A DNA stretch of 64,000 nucleotides from Erythroxylum novogranatense (Eukaryota > Streptophyta > Magnoliopsida > Malpighiales > Erythroxylaceae). The stretch is from contig CM057229.1 of assembly GCA_029891385.1 (NCBI GenBank), positions 5,923,001 through 5,987,000 of the forward strand, written 5' to 3'. This document shows positions 11,676-22,234 of the stretch, piece by piece (positions within the stretch are counted from its first letter, which is position 1; the number at the start of each line of letters is the position of its first letter). The notes under the pieces were generated by a model, which saw only the letters and a list, made by a program, of their open reading frames with translations, searched no databases and had not been told where the DNA came from. The translations under genes were made by a program, and so were the position numbers.

Positions 11676-11838
11676 GCTCGACCACAGATCGATCCCAATG
11701 CCGGTTGGCCATGAGCGACTTTGCTAAATTCTACTACGGATCGAAAATAAAGAATATAAACATGGAAGATAATTGAGAAAATGAAAGGCAAGTTCATTCC
11801 TTGAATTAGCCCTGGCCACAAGCCCGGCCAGGTGAGCT

Positions 11839-13983
11839 TTAAAAATCAACAGAGGGGGAGGGTTGAACGACCGGGGGAGCAGGAGAAGCCTCGGAGAGAG
11901 GCGGATGCCCAGGAGAAGCCTCGGAAGGGAGCGACACAATGGGAGCAGGAGCAGGAACCGGAGGAGCAACCGGAGGAATATCTTCAGGAGGAAGTTCTTC
12001 TTCAGAGCTGAGATCCAGCTCTTCATCCGGAATGACGCCAACACCCTCACCTTTCTCCCTGATCTCCTCCAAAGAAAGCCCAAGAGTCTGCAGAAGAAGC
12101 GGCTCGGATAATCCTCGAATGAAGGGCACATCGACCCTCAGAGTGTAGAGCTCGTGGCCCCTCCTCGAACCGAGAGGGCTATGTCACAAAGTAGCTCTAA
12201 ACTCTCCTCGCATGAAACCGCTCTCTTCCATCGCTTAATTGCCTCAACCGCCGCTTCCTAACAGAAGCACCGCACCTCCCGCACGGTGTTCTCGCCTATT
12301 TCTACCTTTCACCGCAGAATGGCAATCTTGGCGGTATTTCTTGTTAAGCTCCCGCCCGCCTCACCGCTTTCTTGATTCATCCTCTCTTCCTCCCTTTGGC
12401 CAGTCGAGTCAACAAAGCGCCCATCTCCCTGCTCGGGACTTCTTCTCCTCTTCCAAGGACGGTTTTTAGCCCGAGAAGGTATCTCCTCCTTCACCTCCAA
12501 AGCTCGCCTTCAAAGCTTTTCACTGATTCGAGGTCCCGACTTCCTAGTCCAGTCTCCAAACGCCGCAAAGAATGCGAAGGACGCCGTCGACTGCATACAC
12601 CGAGACGAACGAGCCGAGACCCTAACTCTAGGTTGCTCCTCTTGTCCATGATTTGCTCGCCCACGGGGAGTAATCCTCTCAAGAATGTAACGGACACCTC
12701 GAGATCCCCGATCGTGGCATCCTCGCCAACTTGAGGGCGCATCTCAACGCCTGTGGTTCATGGCTTGCACCTTTCCCTTGCCTTTCTTCTCCTTCCCTGT
12801 TCCACCTCGACTTGCCGGGCCGGACGGTAGATCACCCAGCGGAACCAATCTCTTCCTCTTAAGAGGAGGCCCCGCATCCTCCTTCTCATCCTCCTCTACA
12901 TGAACTACCTCGCCCACGGCGACCAAGCACAATCGACAATGATGCCAATTAGCAGATTCGGTCCCGACAGTGGAACACCACGACATCATGGAGGAGCCCA
13001 ACCCCACGACAGAGCCACACCTCACCAGCCTCCGCCTTTCTCCTTTTTTTTCTTCGAAAGGCCCGCTTTTCGCTTGAAGTTCGGGCAGGAGCATCTCCCA
13101 TCTTCACCATGGCTGCACAACGATAAATTAAGTTAGAAAGTCAGGCCAACGCTAAAAAATACAGCAATTAGTTCAAATACAACAATTAGTTCCATCACGA
13201 GGAGTCAACCGGATGGGGCGGTTTCCTCTCTTAGCCCGCTAATTCGTGGTGGGGGGTCAATGAGAAAAGAATTGGCCGAGACTCCCAAGTATCTCGAATG
13301 AGTCGAGTAAAGTCGATTCGCCGAGCTCTTTATACGACCGACCACCTCCCACTCCTCTCTACTAAGAGATACTTGTCGACACGTCATTCCACCGCTTTAA
13401 AAGTATACCTCCACTAGAAGCCAAGGAGGATCCCGAGGTTTCACAAAGAAGTACTTCAGACGCTAAGAAATGTCTTTCCCGGAGTTCCATTCGCGATATC
13501 TCGCATCCTCAGATCGAAAATGAGGAATCCAAATTCTAATTCCGAGCTCACCCATTTTAAGAAATGGCGAGGATGTCAATCGATGGAGGGCAACCGAAAT
13601 GATGGCATAGCAAGCGCCAAACCACCAATAAACCTCCAGCCATTCGGAGGGATTTGACTCGGCATCAGTTGATATGCGACACACACCTCGTCAATAATTG
13701 GGGCGTATGAAAGCCTCATGCCGCCAACCGCGAAAAAACTCTCAGAAATAGAAAAATAACCACCCAGATTGCTGAAGATTCGTTCGTTACCGATAGCTAG
13801 CCTAGGCCCCCAGGACGTAGGAATGTCATACCTAATGATCAGCCGCTGCAGCTCTCCCAACCTCATCTTCGACTCACCTCTAGGCGACGACTCCACAACC
13901 AACCCGTCCCTCCTTTCTTTAGTCGACACTTCCTCGATACCTCCTACCATACTTCTAGAACTACCCGTCGACTTGATTACCAA
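11839..13983 (-). pseudogene. Antisense additional ORF of the Tat-like element, fragmented
   Basis: Several minus-strand open segments (13983-13463, 13094-12744, 12742-12491, 12129-11839) succeed one another in the 3' half of the element. The first contains GELQRLIIRYDIPTSWGP and later QLMPSQIPPNGWRFIGGL. This pattern (short helix, IP, then a P-S-Q-x-x-P-N-x-W/R region) matches the antisense ORF described in Tat/Retand elements. The later parts have a basic stretch (PPLKRKRLVPLGD) and an acidic, proline-rich end. The frame breaks make it non-functional as read. Confidence 0.6.
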
Positions 13984-14491
13984 GGAAAAAGGAATGAAGA
14001 AAAAGGACGTACCTATTTAGAGACTAGAAATGGGGAAATCGGATGGCGGAGTAAAAGAAATTTCTGGAAACCGTGAACGATAAAGAGCAAGTGAAAGCAA
14101 AGCGTAAGCTGGAGAACGAAAGCAAAAGGTAAAAAACGCCGCAGCTCATCGACTCTGAATACTTATAGAGGGACGGTAGAAGGGACATTCAATCAAAGCT
14201 CGACACGCGGAGAAAATCCGAGCAGTGCTCTACACGCGCGAATCAACCAAGGAGAATTAGGTTATTCAAAATCGGCGGCGCGTAATAAATAAGGACACAC
14301 ATGATAGCTGTACGACGGTTATGAGGACGATACGTTTCAGATTCTGAAAGCTTTCAGACAGTACGCGCCGTCTAAAATAAATGCTCCGCACGCTCGCCAA
14401 TGGTAACCACCCGATCTGTTTCAGCATGAGCTGTCGCGCAATAAGTACCGAGGCAGATCAGTTGGGGCACTCAGTCGATCGATCCTAGAAC

Positions 14492-14587
14492 GAGCAGTTA
14501 CGCACAACCGGTCAGCATCCGAGCAGTTACGCACAACCGGTTGGCATCCGAGCAGCTATGCACAACCGGTTGGTATCCGAGTAGTCA
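14492..14587 (+). repeat. 29-bp minisatellite, 3.3 units, cut by a solo LTR
   Basis: Units start at 14492, 14521 and 14550, each GAGCAGTTACGCACAACCGG plus nine further bases. A fourth unit begins GAGTAGTCA at 14579 and resumes after the solo LTR at 17257 (CGAATGATCGG). There are no spacers between units, so this is a tandem repeat and not a CRISPR. Confidence 0.85.
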
Positions 14588-17251
14588 TGTAGCGCCCCCT
14601 CACCGTAGGGCACACATCGGAAAACCCGAAGGTCACTCCGACACTTATCCCACGATAAAGGTGCACTACCAGAATATTTTCTCAATAATATCCACATGGC
14701 ATCGCAATAATTAAAACCACAATATCAGGAATCAGTAACTTTTAAAATCCAAAATAATCTTATCATAGCAGCAATTTCAATACAATATCCAAAAGCGTAT
14801 AGATAAGTCTATCACCCCTAAACAAAACCAAAAAGAAACCGATATAAGCATCTATCCTAAGTCATCCTCAAAAGTCCAACCCACCGACCGATCAGGTGCC
14901 ATCGCTTCTCACAAAGATGCTCGCACGACAGAAAAGACTATCTCCGGCTGGGGTCTACTCTATCGATCCTAAAAATTTGATGCAATTTTGGGTGAGTTTA
15001 GAACTCAGTGAGAAACCATCATCGATGGTTCACTAAATCACGACACGCACGCGGCGCATAAAGATAATACAAGAATATTCAATTATCAAGATAATATAGC
15101 AATTTACAAGATAAACAACAATTTGTAGTAACATGTAACAATTTGCAAGAAATCATGCCATCAAGTAATCAAGAATTGTCACGAAACAAATATTCATGTG
15201 AATGCAATGCATATGTGACTTTTTCCGCTTATTCAATGTTGTGGCCCAAGTTGCTCACCAATGTTCGCTGGGACGCGTCTGGATTTTCCCCTGCTCGAGG
15301 TCCCACAAGATAAAGTTAGAGCTCGAGGCTCTTTTCAAGGATAATAAGAACTGGGTCACATTCCATTATCCGATCATGCATTTATGCATGCGATGCAAAG
15401 TTGTTCGAGAATTCAAATGTATATTATAAAACCTAGTATTACATTCCTCAAGATCATACAAGAATCCAATCCAATACAAGAGTCCAATCTCATACAAGAG
15501 AAACATGTCATTCGATCATGTACATTTCAGAATTATGTAATTTCACAAATGCAAGTAATTCACATTAAACATTTAAATAATCAGAATTTGAGAAACCAAC
15601 TAGTTATTTCACCAGAACTCCGAAATACGCCGAAGTTCCAAAGAATGTTCGTGGAATGATGATCCAACGACGCCTCTATAATAGTAAAAATACAGTCCCA
15701 TTACTAAAGACTCAATTAAGCAGTTCAGTAATGCATATGTCTCAGTAAAATGATGTATAATGCATGCTCATGATTTCCGGTGCTAAAACCCAATTTTGAA
15801 CTCTGGTGCCCCATTCTAACTCTTCGCTCAATTGATCGACAACAATTGATCCAATCCTAAAATTTAGTTCAATTTTCACAATTCAATATTTCCTATAACA
15901 GTTCCCTATAGCAATTCCATAACCATTAGGTCAAAACCTCTATTGAAAATCCCAGTTAAAACTCCAATTGTCTCAATTCAATACTTAGGTCACACTATGA
16001 ACCATAATTGACCTTATTCCCTATAAATCAATGTCATTTAAATCAATTCAAATTATCATAATTATCCTCAATTGTAGACCTCTTTCCCTAGTTCATAACG
16101 AATCTGGAATTACCTCAATCGGAGGTCTACACTCAATAAACCAAAATATAAACCATCAAAATAGCCTTCGCTTCGACTCATGGGCCTTCTCCGCGACGAT
16201 GCGGGTTGCTTCGCCATGAACAACTCTCATCCTTCGCCGCGAAGCCCATATGTCGCCTCGCCAAGCGTAACTTTCTCCCGCCACAAGAACGTTACGCAGA
16301 AGTTCATGGCCATGAAGCTCAGATTTCCTCGTCAGAAGTGCCCTTTTTCGACGCCGCTGACGCATGCACCAAACTTCTTCTTCCCAATCGCTTTTCCGCC
16401 ATTTTCTTCCTAAACCCACCATTAAACACTCCCAACTACTCAAATCAACCATAATAAATGTCATAAATGCCATAAAACTATCAATAACAACATTAAAACT
16501 ATTAAAACTTACCAATCAAGCTCAAATCCACCGATCCCTCAAAACACCGTAAACCCTAAAATCTTTCAAAACCAACGATGATCCACTCTAAAGCTCCCCA
16601 ATCCTTCATCAATCACAATAAACATGTTAGCTTTACACAATGAGGAGGAAACTACAAGGAAAATCGAAGAATTCTCACCAATGGGAGGAATTGATGGACG
16701 TCGTAGGGGAGAAGAAGAAACTCCAATGCCTTAGAGAAAAATTTCCCCAATTTCTTTCAAACCTAGCATTTATAAACCTAAGTCTCCAAATCAGTCCAAA
16801 TTTCATTCTCTAAATTTTCAATGGCTCAACGTATTTATTTCCTATCAATAAAATTCTAATTTTTTCATTGCCATTGGACCATTCTTTCAAGAATATACAA
16901 TACCTATTAGTCATCCAAATATTTCCTATCTGCATTTTCTCCTAATTTTCAAAATTTCCTATAAGTCACTATAAATTACCAATTACACTTAAACTATTCC
17001 AAATCACTATTTGAACCCAATTACTCCTAATTTCTCATTTAATCCCGATCCAACCAATTCAATCGCTTCATACTCAAAATTAAGTACCTAGGAAAATCAT
17101 GAATGCATGTATTCATGAATAATTGCATATGCAATAAATTTGTTCCTCTATAATTAGAGGCCAAGAATACGCTTCAACAATGAATGAATGAAACCTATCA
17201 ATCAACCCAATATTACCATAATACCTTTGCTAATAAGAACGAGATGTTACA
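14588..17251 (-). mobile_element. Solo LTR of a second gypsy-type element (2664 bp)
   Basis: It begins TGTAGCGCCCCCTCACCG and ends GAGATGTTACA, with TG...CA termini and a perfect 5-bp target-site duplication AGTCA (14583-14587 and 17252-17256). Read on the minus strand it starts TGTAACATCTCG, typical of long gypsy LTRs. It contains no gag or pol and no internal direct-repeat ends, so it fits a solo LTR left by LTR-LTR recombination. A small non-autonomous element cannot be excluded. ORFs inside it show no known domains. Confidence 0.8.
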
Positions 17252-17469
17252 AGTCACGAATGATCGGTTTAAGATCTCGATCGATCGGATCGCCTGACCT
17301 GTCCCATGACCGAGCTACAACGGCAATACCCGACCGATTAACCACTTCATAAGTTGTCCTATTGACGAAGCTACGCCGACAAAGTAATCGATCGCCTCTA
17401 ATTATAACCGTCCCCACGCATTTAGTTACAAAACCTTTATATACTCCTCCGAATTCTTCTCTTCTCTCG

Positions 17470-17872
17470 CACTCGAGGTAGGGGCTTATGGTCGGTCGGT
17501 CAGTCTTGACCAAATAAACGACCATGTGATCGGTCCATTCTTCAAAAGATCGCTTTACGCTTGTGCCCACGCCTCCTTGGCATCCGTAGGCTAAGTCTCC
17601 CATACAAACACGAAAGACATAAACCTAATTGAAAACCATATATAGGATAATTCTCCCATAACAGAGACGCAATCACAACCCTATTTCTCTCGATTATAGC
17701 AGACCTACCTTCACCAAAAAACCTTACTTGAAATATTTGAGGCTTAATCGGAATAACCCCGACGCGCTTTCTTTGTTTTGCAGTATTTTCACGTTTGATT
17801 CATCACGTAAAGCAGCAGACTTATGGATCGAATCCAAGAACGCATAGCTCAAATTAAAATTCGACGTAACCA
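17470..17872 (+). repeat. 3' LTR of the Tat-like gypsy element
   Basis: It is the counterpart of 5032-5438, with the same blocks in the same order and ending AACCA before ATATC. The two LTRs differ at many positions, including small indels. That indicates an older insertion than the second copia element or substantial sequence error. Confidence 0.6.
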
Positions 17873-17877
17873 ATATC

Positions 17878-19063
17878 AATATAAAATAAATTTAAAAATT
17901 AAAAGGGTAATTTCTAGGTTGTGCTCCATTAAGGAGCATCTACCAAGTATAGCAGTTGACGCTCCCATTAATAATATCAAAAGGTAAAAATTAAGAACAG
18001 TTAAATAAGTTTAATTTAATGACAAATATATTTGTCACTAAACATTTTTTATTATTAAAAAAGATCAAAAATATATCGCAGTAATCTATAATATAATGCG
18101 CCTTGCGCATTTCTATAGATTAGATTTACAAAAAATCAAGAAAAAATTCCATAATAATTACCAGAAGCTCTTATAAGATATATAAATTTAAATTTAATAA
18201 GACTGTTAGAATCGTCAAACAATTAACAGTACACGGTACCTGCCACTATACATTAATAATAAATAAGTTAGTCTTCAGATGTATTCTTCTTGAGTGGGCT
18301 GCAGAAGTGTCGGTGGCTGTGACAGGATTCCAATTTCCATTTCCTGGAAGGCTAATGTGGGGTTGGGTCTAGGCGTCTAGTCGGTGTCAGGTTCAATGTT
18401 CACTGTTCACTGTCAGGTTCCTGTCCTCTCCTTTTTATTTTCCACTTGAGTGGAATGTAGACTAGAAACGAGGATATGCCTATCTTCTATCTAAATTCAT
18501 CTTTTCTTATTCAGTCCTAAAAATTTTAGTTATTTATTTGTATAGATTTTATATGAGTCTGGCATAAATTAACGTAAAACTTATATAAATGAATTATTAA
18601 GATTTATAAAATAGAATAAAAATTATAAAATTAGAAATAAGATTTTATTCCATACTTACTAGTGTTAAAGTTTCCGATGTAAAATTGAAAATGATGTAAT
18701 ATCATTACAGATAGATAATTTTTTGTTTTATCTTCTCAAATTACATAGAATGCAACAAATTTAGAAAACTTCGGACTGAGTTTGACAATAGCTTAGGTGC
18801 AAAAAATCAACCAACCTTTTATTAAAAATCAAACTCCACGATGATGTGCACCTGGTGGTAATGGTTTACTCATACATTCCAGACATTACATAGGAACAAG
18901 AATTACTAGGATAAAAGGAACAAATATGCAAACGAAGTATGGACAGACGACCACGAGTTCATTAAAACACGGAGAAGAGAAGCAATATATACGTAGTACC
19001 TCCCTGCACCATCACTATCTTTTATTCGGAAACTGGACTAGTTTCTATAGTCTGTACCACCAA
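17878..19063. other. Intergenic, 3' flank of the unit 1 LRR gene
   Basis: This resumes the duplicated unit after the gypsy insertion (GGGTAAT...CTAGGTTGT...CCATTAAGGAGCATC matches about 39780). Positions about 18040-18660 diverge from unit 2, and 18083-18121 can fold as an inverted repeat. From about 18700 it again matches unit 2 (40170 onwards) and contains the 3' UTR of the LRR gene. No gene is seen. Confidence 0.5.
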
Positions 19064-20380
19064 TTACATAGGAGGCGGCGGTGCAAGGGCTTGATAGGTT
19101 CGTGGAGTAGGAACAGTTTTCGTAGGAGCCACTCTGATTCTCAAGGTTGAAGCAGGAGGTGTGCAAGGTGTAATAGAGAAGGTCTCCGGACGGGGACAAA
19201 CCCTAGGCTGCCTTCTTGAAAAGAAACGAGTGCACTCTGCTACTGGCCTTTGAAATGGAAGCCCCATGATGCAGTTTCTGTTAACGTTAAGCACCCCTGC
19301 TTTTATTAGCGCCAAGCACTCTGGCCCTACTTGAGTGAAGTAATTGTAAGTCAACGTGAAGTTGTACGCCATTCTCAGCCTACATAAGACCTCTGGTACT
19401 GGTCCATAAAACTGGTTATAAGCCAGGTTCAGAAACTCCAAGCTTTGCAAGCAACCAAATGATCGCGGGATTGGACCCGTCAACAAGTTTGATCCAGCGT
19501 CGAACACCGTCATCCTGGTCAAATAGCCTATTTCGTAAGGAAGACAACCTGTGAGCCTGTTTCCCAGGAATAGCACCTCTGTCAGCGTTCTCCATGCTCT
19601 ACCAATGCTTGTGGGAATGGAACCCGTGAATCTGTTGTTGGCGACGGTGAGATAACGTGCTGGAGTGTTGCCAAAGTTGGCAGGAATTCTCTGGTTGAAT
19701 CCGTTATTGTTGATGAAGAGAATATCGGTGTCAGCGTTGAACAGCAGATCAGGAACAGTACCGAGATAACCGTTGAATCGAATATCGATGAAGGTCAATT
19801 TCGTGGCTCCGAGAACGTTAAGAGGGAAAACTCCTTTGAACGTGTTGTTACTCAAATCAACTTCATATAAATATCTCAACGAGCTGAGACCCGCACCTAT
19901 GACTCCACTGAAGTTGTTGTCGTTTACATGGAAGATGGCAATGTCTGGCAAATTCATGATAAACCGATAAAAATTCAAGTTACCTCGAAATCCGGCACCA
20001 CTAAAGTCAATACCGGCCAATCCTGTGATGTTCCTATCGGGGACAGTATCACAGTAAAACCCTTTAAAAGTGCAGTAATTGTTGCCAACCCAAGTAGGAG
20101 TATAGCTGTTAGGATCGAATGTTATGTTTCGTTTAAGTTCCTCGGTGATGAAAAGAATCTGAGCCCTGTTAGCAAGAGGACCAGGGTTTCGGATTGGTTG
20201 ACGAGGCAGGAGATGCCTACCACGTGGAAAAAAAGGACTGGGTGGTCGAACGAAAGGTGGGGGTGCCACAGGTTCTGAAACCAGAGGACATGCCCGAGGA
20301 GGTGGACATTTTCCTTGTCCCAAAACGTCAAGTGAGAATGTCTGTAGCAGTAAGGTGAAGAGAAGAAAAGTTGTAGACAT
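19064..20380 (-). CDS. At4g06744-like extracellular LRR protein, unit 1 copy (438 aa)
   Basis: A single intact exon. The ATG at 20380 (MSTTFLLFTLLLQTFSLDVL) starts a signal peptide of about 21 residues, followed by a CPPPRACP cysteine/proline segment and a proline-rich stretch (PPPFVRPP). Then comes a cap with WVGNNYCTFKGFYC and about nine leucine-rich repeats (for example NNRFTGSIPTSIG and GNRLTGCLPYEIG), a Cys-containing C-terminal cap and a short Pro-rich tail ending APPPPM. There is no membrane segment, so a secreted or cell-wall location is likely. It resembles the LRR part of LRX proteins without the extensin repeats. It differs from the unit 2 copy at about 14 residues and one single-residue indel. 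A TATATAAAG box lies on the minus strand at about 20432-20440, some 50 bp upstream of the ATG. Confidence 0.93.
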   Translation of the reverse strand: MSTTFLLFTLLLQTFSLDVLGQGKCPPPRACPLVSEPVAPPPFVRPPSPFFPRGRHLLPRQPIRNPGPLANRAQILFITEELKRNITFDPNSYTPTWVGNNYCTFKGFYCDTVPDRNITGLAGIDFSGAGFRGNLNFYRFIMNLPDIAIFHVNDNNFSGVIGAGLSSLRYLYEVDLSNNTFKGVFPLNVLGATKLTFIDIRFNGYLGTVPDLLFNADTDILFINNNGFNQRIPANFGNTPARYLTVANNRFTGSIPTSIGRAWRTLTEVLFLGNRLTGCLPYEIGYLTRMTVFDAGSNLLTGPIPRSFGCLQSLEFLNLAYNQFYGPVPEVLCRLRMAYNFTLTYNYFTQVGPECLALIKAGVLNVNRNCIMGLPFQRPVAECTRFFSRRQPRVCPRPETFSITPCTPPASTLRIRVAPTKTVPTPRTYQALAPPPPM

Positions 20381-20431
20381 GGCTAGATAGGTTGGCTCAA
20401 GGGAGTGCGGAAGAAGGTAGGATTGACCGTA

Positions 20432-20440
20432 CTTTATATA
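20432..20440 (-). promoter_or_regulatory. TATA box of the unit 1 LRR gene
   Basis: The minus strand reads TATATAAAGT about 52 bp before the ATG at 20380. The same box occurs in unit 2 at 41915-41924. Transcription would start about 25-30 bp downstream, giving a very short leader. Confidence 0.6.
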
Positions 20441-20590
20441 GGTAAAATGTGTCGCTCAAGTCTTCTTAGTCAATTAATCACATAACCAAATTAAATTAGC
20501 AGTTCACTATAATGACCTATATATATGTCTACATGTATTAAGAAGTGATTAATTAATCAAGCAAATGTAGAGAATATTAATTATAAGAAG

Positions 20591-20603
20591 TGATATGAAT
20601 TGG
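20591..20603. other. Duplication junction with 13-bp filler
   Basis: Sequence to the left (ATTAATTATAAGAAG) equals the right end of unit 2 at 42282-42292. Sequence to the right (GCTGGTAATCATATATGAG) equals the receptor-kinase exon at 2442 onwards. TGATATGAATTGG between them matches neither side. This is the join between tandem units 1 and 2. Confidence 0.8.
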
Positions 20604-20939
20604 GCTGGTAATCATATATGAGAAGCCTCTCTTCTCCATTTTGGAAATAAACCCTGAGGGGGACCAAATTGTAATGTCGAAGTCCACCCACTGACTCCAT
20701 ATGCCCCTCAAACACACCTCTGGCCGTGCCCACCAACTTACTCGAGTCCAGCCTCTTGACGCTAACTATCAGACGCTTGTCCAACACAGCCTTGTAGGTG
20801 GTTCCTATGGTACCTCTACCTAGCAACTCAGCTGAACCTCTCATTAGCTGATCTAACGTGTAAAGCTGAGTCTCCCCTGCGCAAAACAAAAGATTCCCAC
20901 TTTTGCTCACATGCATTCGTTGCACTCTTTTCACTTTCT

Positions 20940-21514
20940 ACTCTACAGTGTCACCGGTAAAGGTTAGTAAGGCACCTACCCAAAGTTCATGAATAGAAGG
21001 AGCTACTAATTTTATGGTAAATTTTCTTTAAAGATATAAATAAAAGAATATTAATCAGTCATAAAATTAAGCTTTAAAAAAATTGCCCACAAGATAACAA
21101 CACAAACCTAATAATCGAATAATATGTAGGCCCATTAATGATGCATTTATTATGTCATTCTTTTCAGAACTATTAACACATTTAGTATTGAGAAAGGACC
21201 CATTCTTATCTATTTCTCATGGTGAGAGTCTTATTCAATAACATATTAATCAATCAAGTCGCAGTATATACTAGCCCATTATCTATCAACTGCATAGATT
21301 TTATAAAGATGCCATGTTTTTAGAAGAAAATTAAATATTATGATCATTTAATATTTGGTTCAGTATGTATACTTATAAATTGAGTTATTTATGTTTCATA
21401 TAAATATGTAAACTTAAGAATACTGCCGATTTATTAGAACCTATTTTTTTTCCGTTAAATTTATCATGTTCATTTTTTATTTCACCGGCTATAAAACGAT
21501 AAGAACGCCTCGAT
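20940..21514. mobile_element. Unidentified insertion of about 575 bp in the kinase pseudogene
   Basis: The parent gene reads continuously at about 2780-2786 (CACTCTCTCCTCCAATTC), but the copy is interrupted between CACTTTCT and CCAATTC. The insert is AT-rich, begins near CTCTACAGTGTCACCGG and ends near TTTCACCGGCTATAAAACG. I see no coding capacity, no clear TG...CA termini and no clean target duplication, so the class is unknown. Confidence 0.45.
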
Positions 21515-21921
21515 CCAATTCATTCTCTCACGGTCTATTTGTATCATCGCCATCGCTTCAGAGTCGTCACATTCTCGATGCACTTACGCCCTTTGAATCC
21601 TTCTCGCCGTTCCTTACCCTTTTTATAGCTATTACAAAGCGTAGGAGTGAACCAATGAGAACGAACAATGCCGATGAGAGCCCAATAATAATCGCCGCCG
21701 TTTTCTTATGCTTACTTTTTGGACTCGCTCATCAAGTCAACACCGCAAGTTTTCGCTGGTCAATTGCAATCACCGGAGGTGGAGCTACCACCGCCGCCGA
21801 CGCCAAAGGACCAAGAATGGTGAGTCGGCTCAGACTCTTTTTCTATAATCTTTCCACAAAGGCTGGGGTTTGAAAGAAACGAGGACGGTCCAAAACTAAA
21901 TAACATGGGTGTCACAGGAAT

Positions 21922-22161
21922 TGATAAAATCTGCAGATTGGAAGAAGAGAAACGAAACACGCAATCACAAACTTAAACTCTCACAGTAACGAGAGATATT
22001 TTTTTTATTAACGTTTTTCATCATCGTCAAACAATTACCCAAATTTCTTTTATAAAGTCGCAAGAGGCTAAGTATTACTCAATAGTTCAAGAAAACAAAA
22101 TTAGAAATACGCATAAGAATGAGCGGAAAATAAAAGCACGTGAGTCACGTGAGCACCAACA
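21922..22161 (-). repeat. 3' LTR of the first copia element
   Basis: 240 bp, bounded by TGATAAAATCTGC and GCACCAACA on the plus strand. The next plus-strand bases, CCCCCTCGCC, read GGCGAGGGGG on the minus strand, a short polypurine tract. It carries GTCGC where the 5' LTR has GCTGC. Confidence 0.95.
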
Positions 22162-22234
22162 CCCCCTCGCCGGAGGAGGGAGGAAACATCCCCACTTGGA
22201 TAACAACGCCCAAAACCGAGGAGAAAGGTATCTG

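Larger units (their letters stand above)
5032..17872 (+). mobile_element. Ty3/gypsy LTR retrotransposon, Tat-like (Retand/Ogre clade), degenerate
   Basis: The element lies in unit 1 between DNA that is continuous in unit 2 (about 39725-39790), so it is an insertion after the duplication. The terminal regions 5032-5438 and about 17470-17872 are homologous direct repeats (for example GATTATAGCAGACCTACC in both), ending in AACCA. A likely 5-bp target-site duplication is ATATC (5027-5031 and 17873-17877). The left edge begins CTGG instead of plain TG, so it may be off by a base. Sense-strand gag, protease, RT, RNase H and integrase remnants occupy 6.5-10.75 kb. Tandem repeats and an antisense ORF occupy 10.95-13.98 kb, an order known for Tat-lineage elements. 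A solo LTR interrupts it at 14588-17251. All reading frames are broken. Confidence 0.85.

Noticed and set aside
14492..14587. CRISPR-like regularity of the 29-bp units
   Set aside because: Units are directly adjacent without spacers, in a plant retrotransposon.
20604..20938. Separate small kinase gene (117 codons)
   Set aside because: It is the N-lobe fragment of the duplicated receptor and ends at the duplication breakpoint.
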